Positions 34,962 to 43,859 of a stretch of DNA of 64,000 nt are shown here, piece by piece. The notes beneath the pieces are model-generated. The model was not told the origin of the DNA and ran no database searches. It saw only the letters and a list, made by a program, of their open reading frames with translations. The DNA is from Deltaproteobacteria bacterium (GTDB taxonomy: Bacteria > Myxococcota_A > UBA796 > SXON01). Each line of letters starts with the position of its first letter. Positions within the stretch are counted from its first letter, which is position 1. The stretch spans positions 62,001 through 126,000 of the forward strand of contig CANLGL010000003.1 in the NCBI GenBank assembly GCA_947490345.1. The letters are read 5' to 3'. The position numbers were made by a program, and so were the translations under genes.

Positions 34962-37900
34962 GCGTCTCGTAGAGCTCCTTGGCCCAGTCGACGAACCGTT
35001 CGCTGGCTGCCCGTAGATCTTCGAGCGAGTTGCGAGCCACCGAGGGCTCGTTGCGCAGCGCGTCGTAGGCTTCTTCGAGGTAGCTGGTCCAGTTCATCGG
35101 CGTCTTCGGCGTCGCGATAATCATCTGTTCGACGCGGAGGATCTCGACCATGTGCGGAAGTCCGCGGGCCACCAGGCGCTCGTCGAGCTTGCGCAGCGCG
35201 GCCAGATCCGGGAACTCGTTGTCCTCCGGGTCCCAGGTGTCGCAGAACTCGCCGAGCAGCTCGCCGTTCGGGCGACTGGCCACGTCGTAGAGGATCGCGT
35301 TGACCGCGTGCCGCGCCGATTCGTTGGCGGCCTCCATGCTGGTGAGGCGGGTGTGGGTCCGCATGTGCGGCCCCGCAAGCACCCATTGTCCCGCGGTGAC
35401 TCGGTACCGCTGACCGGCGTTGGTACCGCCATCGTCGGTGGCGTCGACGGGGATGGCCCACGTCGGGCGTTTCTCGTTGTCCTGCGGACGGTTGATCAGG
35501 AAGGGCGCGGCGTTTCGTTTGATCTGGCGGTCGGGGTCACCGCCCTCGCGCTCGAGGTGCCAGTCGACCGCGTACCACCGCGGCAGGGTCGTGCCCTGCT
35601 TCTGAAAGTCAGGCAACGGCGCGGTGAGCTGGTTCCACGTCTCCTTCTGCAGCTTGTCCGAGCTGATGGCGATGGCATTGAGCTTTGCGCCCGGGGCGAT
35701 GTCGGCGTTGGTCCAGTGGCACAGGTCGACCGAAAGGTTCGAGACGAACCCGGCTTCGTGCCGCTGCATGCGCGTTCGCCAGTAGGACGGCTGCGAAATC
35801 GACGAGATACCCCAGGGAGCACCGATGTAGTAGACGTGCCCTTCGCCCCCGACGCGCACGCCGGAGTCGAAGTAGAACTGCACGCCCGCCATCACGCGGA
35901 AGGGGCCGGCGACGGTCCAGCTCTCGTTGGCGCCGGCGGTGCCGACGCCGCCCAGGCTCAGGTAGTCGTCGGCGGTGTACGGGTCGTTTTCCGCGATGTC
36001 CTTCAGCGACATCTCTCGTTCGACTTCTTCGAGGGCGCTGACGTGCCACCGGTGCATCGTGTCGAAGTCCCCGACCCAGGAGCCCGCCTTCACGAGGTCA
36101 AAGGTTCGATAGAGCCCGGTAGCGAGCACGTAGTAGTCGGCCTCCTCGACGAAGGCGGGGGCACCCGGGTCGGGGACCGGAGTGGCGGCGAACGAGGGTG
36201 AGTACTTGAGGTCGGCCCCAGCACCCGCACGGTCGAGCTGAGTGACCTTCCCCGCGTAGAAGTTGACTCCCTGGTAGCGCAAGTAGTGCTTCCACGGGAC
36301 GAAGAACGCGGTGGTGGTCGGACCGTTGAGCGTCTGGTCCGAGCGTCGGTCGCCCCGCACCGGATCCATCAACAGTTGCACCGTGGTGTTGAGCTGGGTG
36401 CGGGCGTCGACCTCGTCGGCACGCGCCGACAACAGCGACAGCGGCGCGTCCTCCAACGCCTGCGCAAAGCCATTTTCACCCGGCGAACGCTTGAAGTCGT
36501 CGATGCCGATGTACGACTTCCAGTCCTTCCCTTCTGCCTCTTTCGTTCGACGCGCGGGGCAGGAGGTCAGATATTTGAGGATGCGCACCTCGAAGAGGGC
36601 CACATCCCAGTCTTCGTACCCCATCTCCTTGAACTCCGCGAGAATCTTGCGGAGCTCCTCGAAGCTGTGGACCGGACGCCGGGGGAAGGTGTGGAGTTTT
36701 TGACGCTTGATCGGGTCTTTCTCGCGGGATAGGTACATCTGCACCTCCCCGGTGGGGACCAGGTTGTCGTAGGCGGTGAGTCCACCGGCGCGACCCATCT
36801 CGTCCAGGAGGGGGATCCGCTTCATCGTGTCGAACAGATGCTGATAGAAGGACGGAAAGATGCGGTAGCCGTGCTCGGTGGGTACGAGGTGCTGCCGCAC
36901 CCGGAGCTCGACCCAGGCTCCACTACCGTCGCCCCGGTCGTTGGGGTCTTCGGCCACGCGCAGCTCAGGCTCGAAGAGTACGGTGACCACTGCTGCGGGG
37001 ATGTTTTCGCTGGCGGCGCGGGTGTAGGTGAACGCCTCCTCGGAGGTGGCGCCGGCCTCGCGGCGGAGGATCTGTCGCGACAGGGGAATCTTGATGGACC
37101 CGGGGGCGACCTTGGCGCGGGTCCAGCCATCCGGGGCCTCGGTGTAGTCCTTCACCCACTTCAGGGTGTGCCGGACACGCGACTGGGCGCACCCAGGATC
37201 GTCGATCTCGCCGACCCGGCCGAGCACGGTGACTGTCCAGGCGGGGATCGGGCGGTCCGCCTGGCGTGCGTCCTCGTCGTTGCCGGTGCGGGTGGCCTGG
37301 CGACGCGGCGGGCCGCCCTGCGAGATCAGGTAGGCGGTTCCCTTGTCATAGCCCTCGCCGGTTTGATCCCCTGAGGCAGCGGCAGCGGCCAGGAAGCCGG
37401 CGAATGCGGCGAGGAGATCGGCGCTGGTGGGCTCGAGCACGGTGAAGTCGGGCACGCCGTTGTTGACCCCGCCGCTCACCAGCAGTCGCCCCTGAAAGTT
37501 GCCGAGGGCGATGCGCAGGGGCGTGGCCACCAGCAGCGGTTCTGCCGCCTCACGCGTGGGCAGACGACGCAGCGGCGTCCGGGCAATGCCGCCGACGTCG
37601 GTCTTCCAGGGCTCCAGGTCCATGGTGTTCTCCTCGACCACCTGGACGCGGAACCCGCGCTCGATGAGCTCGTGGGCGGCGCTCAGGCCGGCGATGCCCG
37701 AGCCGATGACGGTGACCAGCGGACCGTACCTCTTGGCTTCGTCCGACAGGGGCGGACGGGCCGGCGGCACCGGTGCGGGCGCCTCGCCGTCGTGTTCGAT
37801 CTCGTGAGGTGCGACGCCAGTCAGCGCGCACCACAGGCTCACCAGGTCGGCGGGATCCAGCCTGAGGTCGGGGATCGTCGCCTCCGCCGGCCGACGCATC

Positions 37901-38118
37901 CGATTGAGCGCCACGTTGGGCAGCCAGACCGTCACATGCGGAGGCGCGCGCCGCCCTTCGACGATCGTCACCGCGCCGTCGTCGTCGATGTGCAAGAGCG
38001 CGACCTCGTCGCCGCGGCGGAGCTCGACATATTTCGCGGCGAGGGCGCCTCGGATCGTCCGCGAGAGGCTGTTGAGCGCATCCACCCGGGCCGACAGTTC
38101 GCTACGCAGCTTAAGCAT
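34945..38118 (-). CDS. giant FAD-dependent amine oxidase/desaturase-like protein with extra N-terminal domain
   Basis: At 1057 residues this is about twice a normal phytoene desaturase-type enzyme. The first 110 residues are a small domain of alternating strands and helices that could be SCP2/sterol-carrier-like; I am unsure. The FAD motif VIGSGIAGLSAAHELIERGF is at 137-156. Near residue 430 is HGYRIFPSFYQHLFDTMKRIP, a segment seen in desaturase-like and hydroxysqualene dehydroxylase-like flavoproteins. The long C-terminal part ends in LTSMEAANESARHAVNAIL, the usual closing FAD helix, plus about 100 extra residues. It overlaps both neighbours, so it belongs to the polyprenyl operon. It likely oxidises a large hydrophobic molecule. 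Confidence 0.78.
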   Translation of the reverse strand: MLKLRSELSARVDALNSLSRTIRGALAAKYVELRRGDEVALLHIDDDGAVTIVEGRRAPPHVTVWLPNVALNRMRRPAEATIPDLRLDPADLVSLWCALTGVAPHEIEHDGEAPAPVPPARPPLSDEAKRYGPLVTVIGSGIAGLSAAHELIERGFRVQVVEENTMDLEPWKTDVGGIARTPLRRLPTREAAEPLLVATPLRIALGNFQGRLLVSGGVNNGVPDFTVLEPTSADLLAAFAGFLAAAAASGDQTGEGYDKGTAYLISQGGPPRRQATRTGNDEDARQADRPIPAWTVTVLGRVGEIDDPGCAQSRVRHTLKWVKDYTEAPDGWTRAKVAPGSIKIPLSRQILRREAGATSEEAFTYTRAASENIPAAVVTVLFEPELRVAEDPNDRGDGSGAWVELRVRQHLVPTEHGYRIFPSFYQHLFDTMKRIPLLDEMGRAGGLTAYDNLVPTGEVQMYLSREKDPIKRQKLHTFPRRPVHSFEELRKILAEFKEMGYEDWDVALFEVRILKYLTSCPARRTKEAEGKDWKSYIGIDDFKRSPGENGFAQALEDAPLSLLSARADEVDARTQLNTTVQLLMDPVRGDRRSDQTLNGPTTTAFFVPWKHYLRYQGVNFYAGKVTQLDRAGAGADLKYSPSFAATPVPDPGAPAFVEEADYYVLATGLYRTFDLVKAGSWVGDFDTMHRWHVSALEEVEREMSLKDIAENDPYTADDYLSLGGVGTAGANESWTVAGPFRVMAGVQFYFDSGVRVGGEGHVYYIGAPWGISSISQPSYWRTRMQRHEAGFVSNLSVDLCHWTNADIAPGAKLNAIAISSDKLQKETWNQLTAPLPDFQKQGTTLPRWYAVDWHLEREGGDPDRQIKRNAAPFLINRPQDNEKRPTWAIPVDATDDGGTNAGQRYRVTAGQWVLAGPHMRTHTRLTSMEAANESARHAVNAILYDVASRPNGELLGEFCDTWDPEDNEFPDLAALRKLDERLVARGLPHMVEILRVEQMIIATPKTPMNWTSYLEEAYDALRNEPSVARNSLEDLRAASERFVDWAKELYETRGGRR

Positions 38119-39127
38119 CCACTACCTCCAACATTCCGTTGAGCTGACAGTCCAGGACCTGACCCCGTAGGCAACCGCGCACTGTGAGCCGCGTCGGGCA
38201 CTCGGTGACCCGGACCAGACGCGCCGCAGCCGGGATGAGCAGTTGGGCCGCCCCGTCGGTCGAACCTACCACGTCCAGCCAATCGTCACCCGCGCGAGCG
38301 CGCCATTTTGCCAACTCGGGCACACTCGCGACCAGACAGTGGTTTCCCACCTCGATGTCCGGCACGCGGTGCGGCTCGCCGCGCCAGCTGCCCTCGCGAA
38401 CATACTCGACCTCGTCGGTGCGGAAATCGCGCCATAGCTCGCCGTCGCGCCACACCGCGAGGCCCGAAACGAGCGTGCGATGGCGCGCCCGATCCGACAC
38501 CCGCAACGCCATGAGGCTCCACGCGTCGGTAGGCTTGGGGGGCAGGCCGAAGCTCCACTCCCAGGCGAAGTCTCCCCCGAAGTCGAAGGAGCCCCAGTTA
38601 TGGTCGTGGTAGGCTGACAATCCGGTGAGCGAGCGCGAAAATGGCGCCCGGAGCTCGCCGTCAGCGACGATCATCCGCGGCACGCTCACCCAGTGAAAAC
38701 GCCCGGAGTCCGGGAGGCGCAGGTGGTTGGCGACCAGCGGCGCCGCCTCGGGCCGCAGCAGAAGATCAGCCTCGATGCCCGTGTCTTCCGGGGCAAGGTG
38801 CAGTCGGTAGCCCTCAGGCACGGCGCGGACCGAGGTCTCGCCGAACATCGCGTCGACCCGGCCGGGACGGAGCTCCAGCCGCTCCCGACGTGGGGTGTGC
38901 ATTCCGCCGACCCATCGCGCGCCGTCCCAGACCAAAACCAGGGCCCGCGGGACCACGCCCGCCTCCTCTCGTCGCACGCTGAGGTTGACCAGCAGCCGGA
39001 AGCCGTCGCCGACGACGACGAAGTGCATCCACTCCAGGCCGGCGCCCCGGAGCGGAGACCCACGCCACCAATCCGCCGCCAAGGCAGCGTGGAGGTGGGC
39101 GGCCTGCGGGGTGGGCGGGTGCATCAT
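38111..39127 (-). CDS. CrtC/AttH-like lipocalin-fold protein
   Basis: The 338-residue protein has the YHDHNWG signature (in LSAYHDHNWGSFDFGG) of the CrtC/AttH family, which includes carotenoid hydratase and hydroxyneurosporene synthase. Flanking strands (FAWEWSFG) also fit. Members bind or hydrate/dehydrate long polyene or terpenoid chains. There is no signal peptide. The ATG at 39127 overlaps the stop of the small gene upstream (ATGA), and its end overlaps the giant FAD gene by eight bases. Activity is inferred from family and context. Confidence 0.7.
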   Translation of the reverse strand: MMHPPTPQAAHLHAALAADWWRGSPLRGAGLEWMHFVVVGDGFRLLVNLSVRREEAGVVPRALVLVWDGARWVGGMHTPRRERLELRPGRVDAMFGETSVRAVPEGYRLHLAPEDTGIEADLLLRPEAAPLVANHLRLPDSGRFHWVSVPRMIVADGELRAPFSRSLTGLSAYHDHNWGSFDFGGDFAWEWSFGLPPKPTDAWSLMALRVSDRARHRTLVSGLAVWRDGELWRDFRTDEVEYVREGSWRGEPHRVPDIEVGNHCLVASVPELAKWRARAGDDWLDVVGSTDGAAQLLIPAAARLVRVTECPTRLTVRGCLRGQVLDCQLNGMLEVVDA

Positions 39128-39393
39128 CGGAGCAGGCGCCCCGGCTCATCGACTGGCGCCGGCACTGGCGAGACCGCGGCGGCGGCCGTCGTCTCCACCC
39201 AGCGTTCGCAGCTCTCCGCGACGTGCACCAGGCCTACCAGAAAGTCGAGCGTGGCCTCGTCAGGGGCCTCTCCCGAAACGCCGCGGAGCTCCGCCGCCCG
39301 GGTGATCCGCCCCGCCACCGCGCGCAGACCCAAAAGCAGCTCCAGGAAGTCGCCGCCGGCCTCCTCGGGAAGCTGGCTGTCGATCACTCTCAT
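39124..39393 (-). CDS. small unknown protein in the polyprenyl operon (89 residues)
   Basis: The ATG at 39393 (MRVIDSQLPEEAGG) is preferred to the longer track start, since it follows the previous stop by seven bases. The product is mainly helical: a leucine-rich helix FLELLLGLRAVAGRI, an acidic loop, LDFLVGLVHVAESCERWVE, and a proline-rich end. There is no signal peptide, membrane span or known family. It could be a small subunit of the flavoenzymes. ATGA overlap with the CrtC-like gene argues that it is truly translated. Confidence 0.6.
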   Translation of the reverse strand: MRVIDSQLPEEAGGDFLELLLGLRAVAGRITRAAELRGVSGEAPDEATLDFLVGLVHVAESCERWVETTAAAAVSPVPAPVDEPGRLLR

Positions 39394-39400
39394 GTCCGCC

Positions 39401-39763
39401 TCACGAGCCGCCCGAGAAGACACGCCCGAGGAAGGGCTTACCGCTCGACGCAGCCGCGAAGAGCAGGTCGCCGAAGTCGGCCGGATACGGACCTTCCGTG
39501 TCGGAATGGAGGGCGTTGAGCGTGCCAACCTCCCACGCTTCCCGCCATCGCCGTGCCAGCGCCGACTGCGCCAGACGCCCTCGCAGCGCCTGACCCTCGG
39601 GCGTGGTGGAGACGCGCCGTCCTTCCGCCGCCAAGGCAGTGAAGATGGCCTGAGCGGCCACCGGGTGGGTCAAAACTGCCGCCTGCGCGTCGCCGAGGAG
39701 CGCTTCCAACTCGGCCTCGGCATCGGCCAGATGCAGCTCGGGCAGGCCGTCGTCGTCGGTCAT
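39401..39763 (-). CDS. unknown protein in the polyprenyl operon (120 residues)
   Basis: The start at 39763 (MTDDDGLPELHLAD) forms an ATGA overlap with the upstream gene. The product is acidic and helical, with alanine-rich segments (AELEALLGDAQAAVLTHPVAAQAIFTAL) and a basic patch LARRWREAWEV before a glycine-rich end. No cysteine, signal peptide or membrane span. No family recognised. Its position between the synthase and the oxidoreductases suggests an accessory or substrate-carrying role, which is inference only. Confidence 0.6.
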   Translation of the reverse strand: MTDDDGLPELHLADAEAELEALLGDAQAAVLTHPVAAQAIFTALAAEGRRVSTTPEGQALRGRLAQSALARRWREAWEVGTLNALHSDTEGPYPADFGDLLFAAASSGKPFLGRVFSGGS

Positions 39764-40317
39764 GGCGTGGCCCATGCCGCGTCGATACGCACGTCCAGCC
39801 ACAACTTCAGCCGCGGCGCGTCCCCGACCAGGACATCGATCAACAGCGACGCCGTCTCCCCGATCCGGAAACTCCCGTCGAGCTCGATGCGAACATCGAC
39901 GCCGATGCGCTGTCCGGGCGTGAGCACGGGCTCGGCTGGGGTGAACGTGGCGGGCAGGTCGAATCGGGGGATGAGGCGGAAGGCTTCGCTCCGCGCGCTT
40001 TCGTTGTGGAGCACGAAGCGCCCTCCCACCGTCGAGCGAGGCGCCCCCTGCAGGCGGAGCACCGCCTGCCGCGCGGTAGTGGCGCGCTGGCGCACGCCCT
40101 CCAGGAGCTTGGTCGCCGCGGTCGACTGGGAGCGCAACAGCTCCTCCTGGCGCGTAAACAGCCGCGTCGCCTCCTCGTAGAGTCGGTCCGGGCCAGCGGC
40201 GGCCGCGGCGAGCGCGCGCAGCCCCGTTTCCGCGCCACCAGGAGTTTCCCCGCGGTGCACGCGCTCCAGGGCGTCGGCCATCCGCTCCAGGTCGATTCGG
40301 TCCAGGCCGCGCGCCAT
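39760..40317 (-). CDS. unknown coiled-coil plus beta-sandwich protein in the polyprenyl operon
   Basis: The ATG at 40317 overlaps the synthase stop (TGATG); the track adds a GTG codon before it. Residues 1-90 form a charged helical, probably coiled-coil stretch (ATRLFTRQEELLRSQSTAATKLLEGV). Residues 95-185 are alternating strands (GGRFVLHNESARSEAFRLIP) like an Ig-type sandwich. No signal peptide or membrane span. It is not a family I know. The shape suggests an oligomerising scaffold for the enzymes of the operon. Confidence 0.6.
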   Translation of the reverse strand: MARGLDRIDLERMADALERVHRGETPGGAETGLRALAAAAAGPDRLYEEATRLFTRQEELLRSQSTAATKLLEGVRQRATTARQAVLRLQGAPRSTVGGRFVLHNESARSEAFRLIPRFDLPATFTPAEPVLTPGQRIGVDVRIELDGSFRIGETASLLIDVLVGDAPRLKLWLDVRIDAAWATP

Positions 40318-41333
40318 CACCAGCTCCGCTCGGTCACATAGCCGATTAGCGCGGCCACGAAATCACGATGCACCGACTTCGGCAGCCGGGGACCGAGCTC
40401 ATCGAGAATTTTCTGAGCCCGGCGTGCATGCGCCATCGCCGACGCCTGGGCCGCGTCGACGCCGCCATGCCGGCGCACGAACTCCACCAACCAGTCCACC
40501 TCGGCCTGCAACTTCTCGGCGCGAGGCTTCGCCAGGATGCGGATGGCTTCGCCCCGCTCTTGCGCGCCGGCGACGCGGAGCGCGTGCAGGATCAGCAAGG
40601 TGCGCTTGCCCTCCCATAGGTCGCCCGCGAACTCCTTCCCGTATCGGCCCGACTCCTGCAGGTTGAGCACGTCGTCCTGCACCTGGAAGGCGATTCCAAG
40701 CATCGAGGCCAGGCGCACCATCGGCGTCGTGACTGCCTCCCCGTCGGCGACGAGGAGCCCGCAGCGAATTGGCGCGATGAACGAGTACCAGGCGGTCTTG
40801 AGCCACACCATGTGCACATAGTCGCGACGCCCAAGTGCCCATTCGTTCCGACGGACCCAGCCCAACTCCAACGCCTGCCCCTCCGCGGAGCGCTGCGCCA
40901 TCTCGCTGAGCACCTCGAGGATCGCGAAGGCGCGCCGCCCCCCCAGGGTGCGAGCGTTGTTCACCAGCGGACGCATGGCCAACGCCAGCATCGCGTCGCC
41001 GACGTTGACGGAGATGGGCACGCCGTGTTCGGCCGGTAGGGAGGGCCGGCCGCGGCGGTCGGTGCTGCCGTCCTCGACGTCGTCGTGAACCAGGAACGCG
41101 TTGTGGTACAGCTCTAACGCCGCAGCGGTAGGCACCGCCGCGTCCAAAGGAGCACCAAGCATTCTTGAGGTCGCGATGCACAGGCTGGGCCGCAGGGCCT
41201 TGGCGCCACGCAGCGGGTAGTCCATCACCAGGCCGTACAGCCCGCCGGTCCACCGCGAGTCCGCGGGGACGATGCGCCGCATCTCGTCGAGGACGAGGTC
41301 GCGGCTGTCGGCGAGGTAATGCTCGATGTCCAC
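40317..41333 (-). CDS. polyprenyl diphosphate synthase (trans-type)
   Basis: It condenses isopentenyl diphosphate units onto an allylic diphosphate. The first aspartate-rich motif is HDDVEDGSTDRRGRPS (DDxxD, residues 84-88); the second is QVQDDVLN (DDxxN), preceded by the KTAW...P helix. The length of 338 is normal for the IspA/IspB/CrtE family. The residues before the first DDxxD (ELYHNAFLV) do not let me fix the chain length. GTG start at 41333. It is the first gene of a fully overlapping operon of seven genes and lies 78 bases after a TetR gene on the same strand. Confidence 0.92.
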   Translation of the reverse strand: MDIEHYLADSRDLVLDEMRRIVPADSRWTGGLYGLVMDYPLRGAKALRPSLCIATSRMLGAPLDAAVPTAAALELYHNAFLVHDDVEDGSTDRRGRPSLPAEHGVPISVNVGDAMLALAMRPLVNNARTLGGRRAFAILEVLSEMAQRSAEGQALELGWVRRNEWALGRRDYVHMVWLKTAWYSFIAPIRCGLLVADGEAVTTPMVRLASMLGIAFQVQDDVLNLQESGRYGKEFAGDLWEGKRTLLILHALRVAGAQERGEAIRILAKPRAEKLQAEVDWLVEFVRRHGGVDAAQASAMAHARRAQKILDELGPRLPKSVHRDFVAALIGYVTERSW

Positions 41334-41411
41334 GCCGCGCGGCTATCATTCAACGGGGGAAGACGGTCGCGCCCCGGACTTTTCCCGGCGCGTCACGCGG
41401 TCGACGAGGTA

Positions 41412-42035
41412 CTAGGTTCGGAGCGCGCGAGCCAGCGCGTCGTTGACCGAGGCGCCATCGGCGCCGTCGATGCGTGCGAGTGCGAGGCCGTGGATCATCG
41501 AGGCGAGGTAGCAGGCGCGCTCGGGGTCTCCGCGCGGTTTCCCGAGGCGCCGGGTGCGCACTCGGACCGCGTTCTCCAAGGCGCGCCGCGGGGACGCCAC
41601 GGTGAGCATGCCGTGGAAGCCACGCACCCCGGTGCCCGGTGCGTGCCACCCCTCGCCGGACAGCAGGCGGTAGAGGTTGGCGTTTGCGGAGGCGAACGCG
41701 ACCCAGCGGCCCGCGACGTCAGCCACGGGAACGCAGCGCCCTGGCGCCATCGCCGCCTCCTCCTGTAGTTTCTCGAGCACGGATTCCGCGACCGCGGCGC
41801 GCATGCCCGCCAGGTTTCCGAATTGTCGGACCAGCGACATGGCTCTGACGCCGAGGTCGCGCGCGAGGCCTCGTAGCGAGAGCGCGCACGGTCCGTGCAC
41901 CGTGACGATCTGCCGGCCGCGCGCGAGGGCTGAGGTCCGCAGATCGCCGTGGTGGTAACGACGTTTGCGGTACCAGCGGTCCGCGGGGGCGAGGGTGGCG
42001 GGAGAGGGGGCGGGAGAGGGGGGGGGGGCGTCCAT
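41412..42035 (-). CDS. TetR/AcrR-family regulator
   Basis: A proline-rich leader is followed by a helix-turn-helix at about residues 35-80 (ALSLRGLARDLGVRAMSLVRQFGNLAGM, near the TetR recognition helix). The C-terminal ligand domain, with YRLLSGEGWH and helices, is of the TetR_C type seen in WHG-domain regulators. The 207-residue length fits. The ATG at 42035 has no Shine-Dalgarno but sits six bases after TACTAT. It is directly upstream of, and co-directional with, the polyprenyl operon, so it probably controls that operon; that is inferred from position. Confidence 0.8.
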   Translation of the reverse strand: MDAPPPSPAPSPATLAPADRWYRKRRYHHGDLRTSALARGRQIVTVHGPCALSLRGLARDLGVRAMSLVRQFGNLAGMRAAVAESVLEKLQEEAAMAPGRCVPVADVAGRWVAFASANANLYRLLSGEGWHAPGTGVRGFHGMLTVASPRRALENAVRVRTRRLGKPRGDPERACYLASMIHGLALARIDGADGASVNDALARALRT

Positions 42036-42041
42036 GCTCGT

Positions 42042-42047
42042 ATAGTA
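42042..42047 (-). promoter_or_regulatory. TACTAT -10 box for leaderless tetR transcript
   Basis: On the minus strand, TACTAT is followed by six bases and the ATG at 42035. There is no Shine-Dalgarno and no convincing -35. Confidence 0.5.
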
Positions 42048-42199
42048 GCATCGGTACCATGGGCGTGCGAGGAGCACGTGACACTCCGCCCGGAGGCCGC
42101 CGTCGACGCTCGACAGGGCGTCGCGGCCGAACCGTCCTCGTCACCCATGCCGCAGCACGCTCAGCGGGAGGGGGAACCATCACAGCCCCGCCGCGGTGC

Positions 42200-42973
42200 T
42201 CAACGCGCGTTGGCGCGCTTCAACAGCTGGCCCGCCAACGTCAATACCAGACCCCGGTGGAGAATACCGGCGAAGAAAGCGGAGAGCTTGTTGATCAGTC
42301 CCGGCACCACGGCGCGTTTGCGAAGAAACATCGCCCGGACGCCCGCCTTCGCCACCACGGCGGGCGTCAGGATCGACAGGTTCATGAGCGGCGGCGTGCG
42401 CGCGGACGCAGTGGTGTTGAACTCGGTGGTGGTGATCCCCGGGTACAGCGTCGTCACCGAGACGCCGCTCCCGCGCAGCTCGAAGCCGAGCGCCTCCGAG
42501 AACGACAGCACGTACGCCTTGGTAGCGGCGTAGGCCGACACCTGGGGGGAGGGAAGGAATGCAGCGCTGGACGCCACCTGAAGGATGTAGCCGTGCCCCG
42601 CTGCCACCATCTGACGCGCCACCAGCTGGGTCAGCGCGGTGAGCGTGGTGATGTTGAGCCGACACATCTCCTCCACCCGGGCCAGGTCCATGTCCAGGAA
42701 CTGGCCCTGCATGCCGACGCCCGCGTTGTTCACCAGGATCTCGATTGGCCTCCCACCGACCTTGGCCACCAGGTCTTCGGCCGCGTGGAGCGCCGACAGA
42801 TCGTGCTGGATGACCACCACCTCGACGCACGCGAGCTCGCTACGAAGCGCCTCCAGCCGTTCGCTCCGACGGGCCACCAGGATGAGCGGGTACCCCTCGG
42901 CAGCCAGGACACGGGCGATGTCGGCCCCGATGCCGCTGCTGGCCCCGGTGACCAGCGCAAAGCCTTTACCCAT
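42200..42973 (-). CDS. short-chain dehydrogenase/reductase
   Basis: A 257-residue classical SDR: TGASSGIG cofactor motif near the N-terminus, NNAG, catalytic serine strand VASSAAF, and YAATK active site. It uses NAD(P)(H) to oxidise or reduce an alcohol or ketone. The C-terminal hydrophobic helix may give membrane contact. It overlaps the sterol-desaturase-like gene by eight bases, so the two may act on the same lipid substrate. Last gene of the leuS operon. Confidence 0.88.
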   Translation of the reverse strand: MGKGFALVTGASSGIGADIARVLAAEGYPLILVARRSERLEALRSELACVEVVVIQHDLSALHAAEDLVAKVGGRPIEILVNNAGVGMQGQFLDMDLARVEEMCRLNITTLTALTQLVARQMVAAGHGYILQVASSAAFLPSPQVSAYAATKAYVLSFSEALGFELRGSGVSVTTLYPGITTTEFNTTASARTPPLMNLSILTPAVVAKAGVRAMFLRKRAVVPGLINKLSAFFAGILHRGLVLTLAGQLLKRANAR

Positions 42974-43859
42974 TCGCGGGGGAGTCCACGGCCTTGATGG
43001 GCAAGGCCACTCCGTGGTGGTGAAGGTGGTTGGCGGAGATGGACCAGTCTTCGTAGAAGGTGCCGAAGAGCCGGTCCCAGATCGAGAAGGCCGCGGCGAA
43101 GTTGACGAGGTTGCCCTTCTTGCAGTGGTGCAGCTTGTGGGCGTGGTTGTCCATGAAGATGTAGCGGAGCCAGCCGATGTTGAAGGTGATGTTGGTGTGA
43201 TCGGTGGCCTGCAAGGCGAGGATCAGCGCGTAGGCGGCGAGCGTGGCCCCCAGGTCCATGCCGAGCAGCCAGGCGATGACGATGAGCGAAGGCTGGAACT
43301 GACTGATCGCGGTGTCCACCAGCGAGGATTGGTTGCCGCGCAGGAAGTCCAGTTCGGTGACCGCGTGGTGCGCCCAGTGCTTCCGACGGTAGTACTTCAA
43401 GATCGAGGTGTTGTGCCGGCTGTGGCTCATCAGCCGGTGGATGGTGTAGTACGCGAGGTCGGTGCCGGCGGTGGCCGCCGCGATCAGCCACCAACTGTTC
43501 GAAAGTGGACCCCACAAGGGCACATGCGACAGCGCCCACCAGCCCGCAGTGACAAAGCCGCCGCCGATGCCGACGCCCTTGACGAAGACCATGAACATGC
43601 CGTCCCACACCTCGCGCCAGGTGGCGGCGGGCAAGGCGATGGCCGGCTGGAGCTTTTCCGCGAGCAAGGTGAAGGTCATGAAGACGACGGAGACGGCGAG
43701 GAAGACCCAGATGGCGGACCAGGGGGTGACGCCGACGTAGGCCAATAGGAGCACGTAGGCGATGGGCGAGCCGAGGTGGCCGAAGATGCCATAGGGCACG
43801 TTGCCGATCTGCTCGGCGGGGACCGCAGGATGGGCAAGGGTGACGAACGTGGGCTTCAT
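42966..43859 (-). CDS. sterol desaturase/fatty acid hydroxylase-family membrane protein
   Basis: The 297-residue protein has several membrane helices and the histidine clusters of this di-iron family: HRLMSH, KHWAHH and NHAHKLHH, plus HLHHH near the end. It would use O2 to hydroxylate or desaturate a lipid. The ATG at 43859 overlaps the stop of the thioredoxin-rhodanese gene (ATGA); the track start 15 residues earlier lies inside that gene. It is coupled with the following SDR. Substrate is unknown (a sterol, hopanoid or fatty chain are options). Confidence 0.88.
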   Translation of the reverse strand: MKPTFVTLAHPAVPAEQIGNVPYGIFGHLGSPIAYVLLLAYVGVTPWSAIWVFLAVSVVFMTFTLLAEKLQPAIALPAATWREVWDGMFMVFVKGVGIGGGFVTAGWWALSHVPLWGPLSNSWWLIAAATAGTDLAYYTIHRLMSHSRHNTSILKYYRRKHWAHHAVTELDFLRGNQSSLVDTAISQFQPSLIVIAWLLGMDLGATLAAYALILALQATDHTNITFNIGWLRYIFMDNHAHKLHHCKKGNLVNFAAAFSIWDRLFGTFYEDWSISANHLHHHGVALPIKAVDSPANG

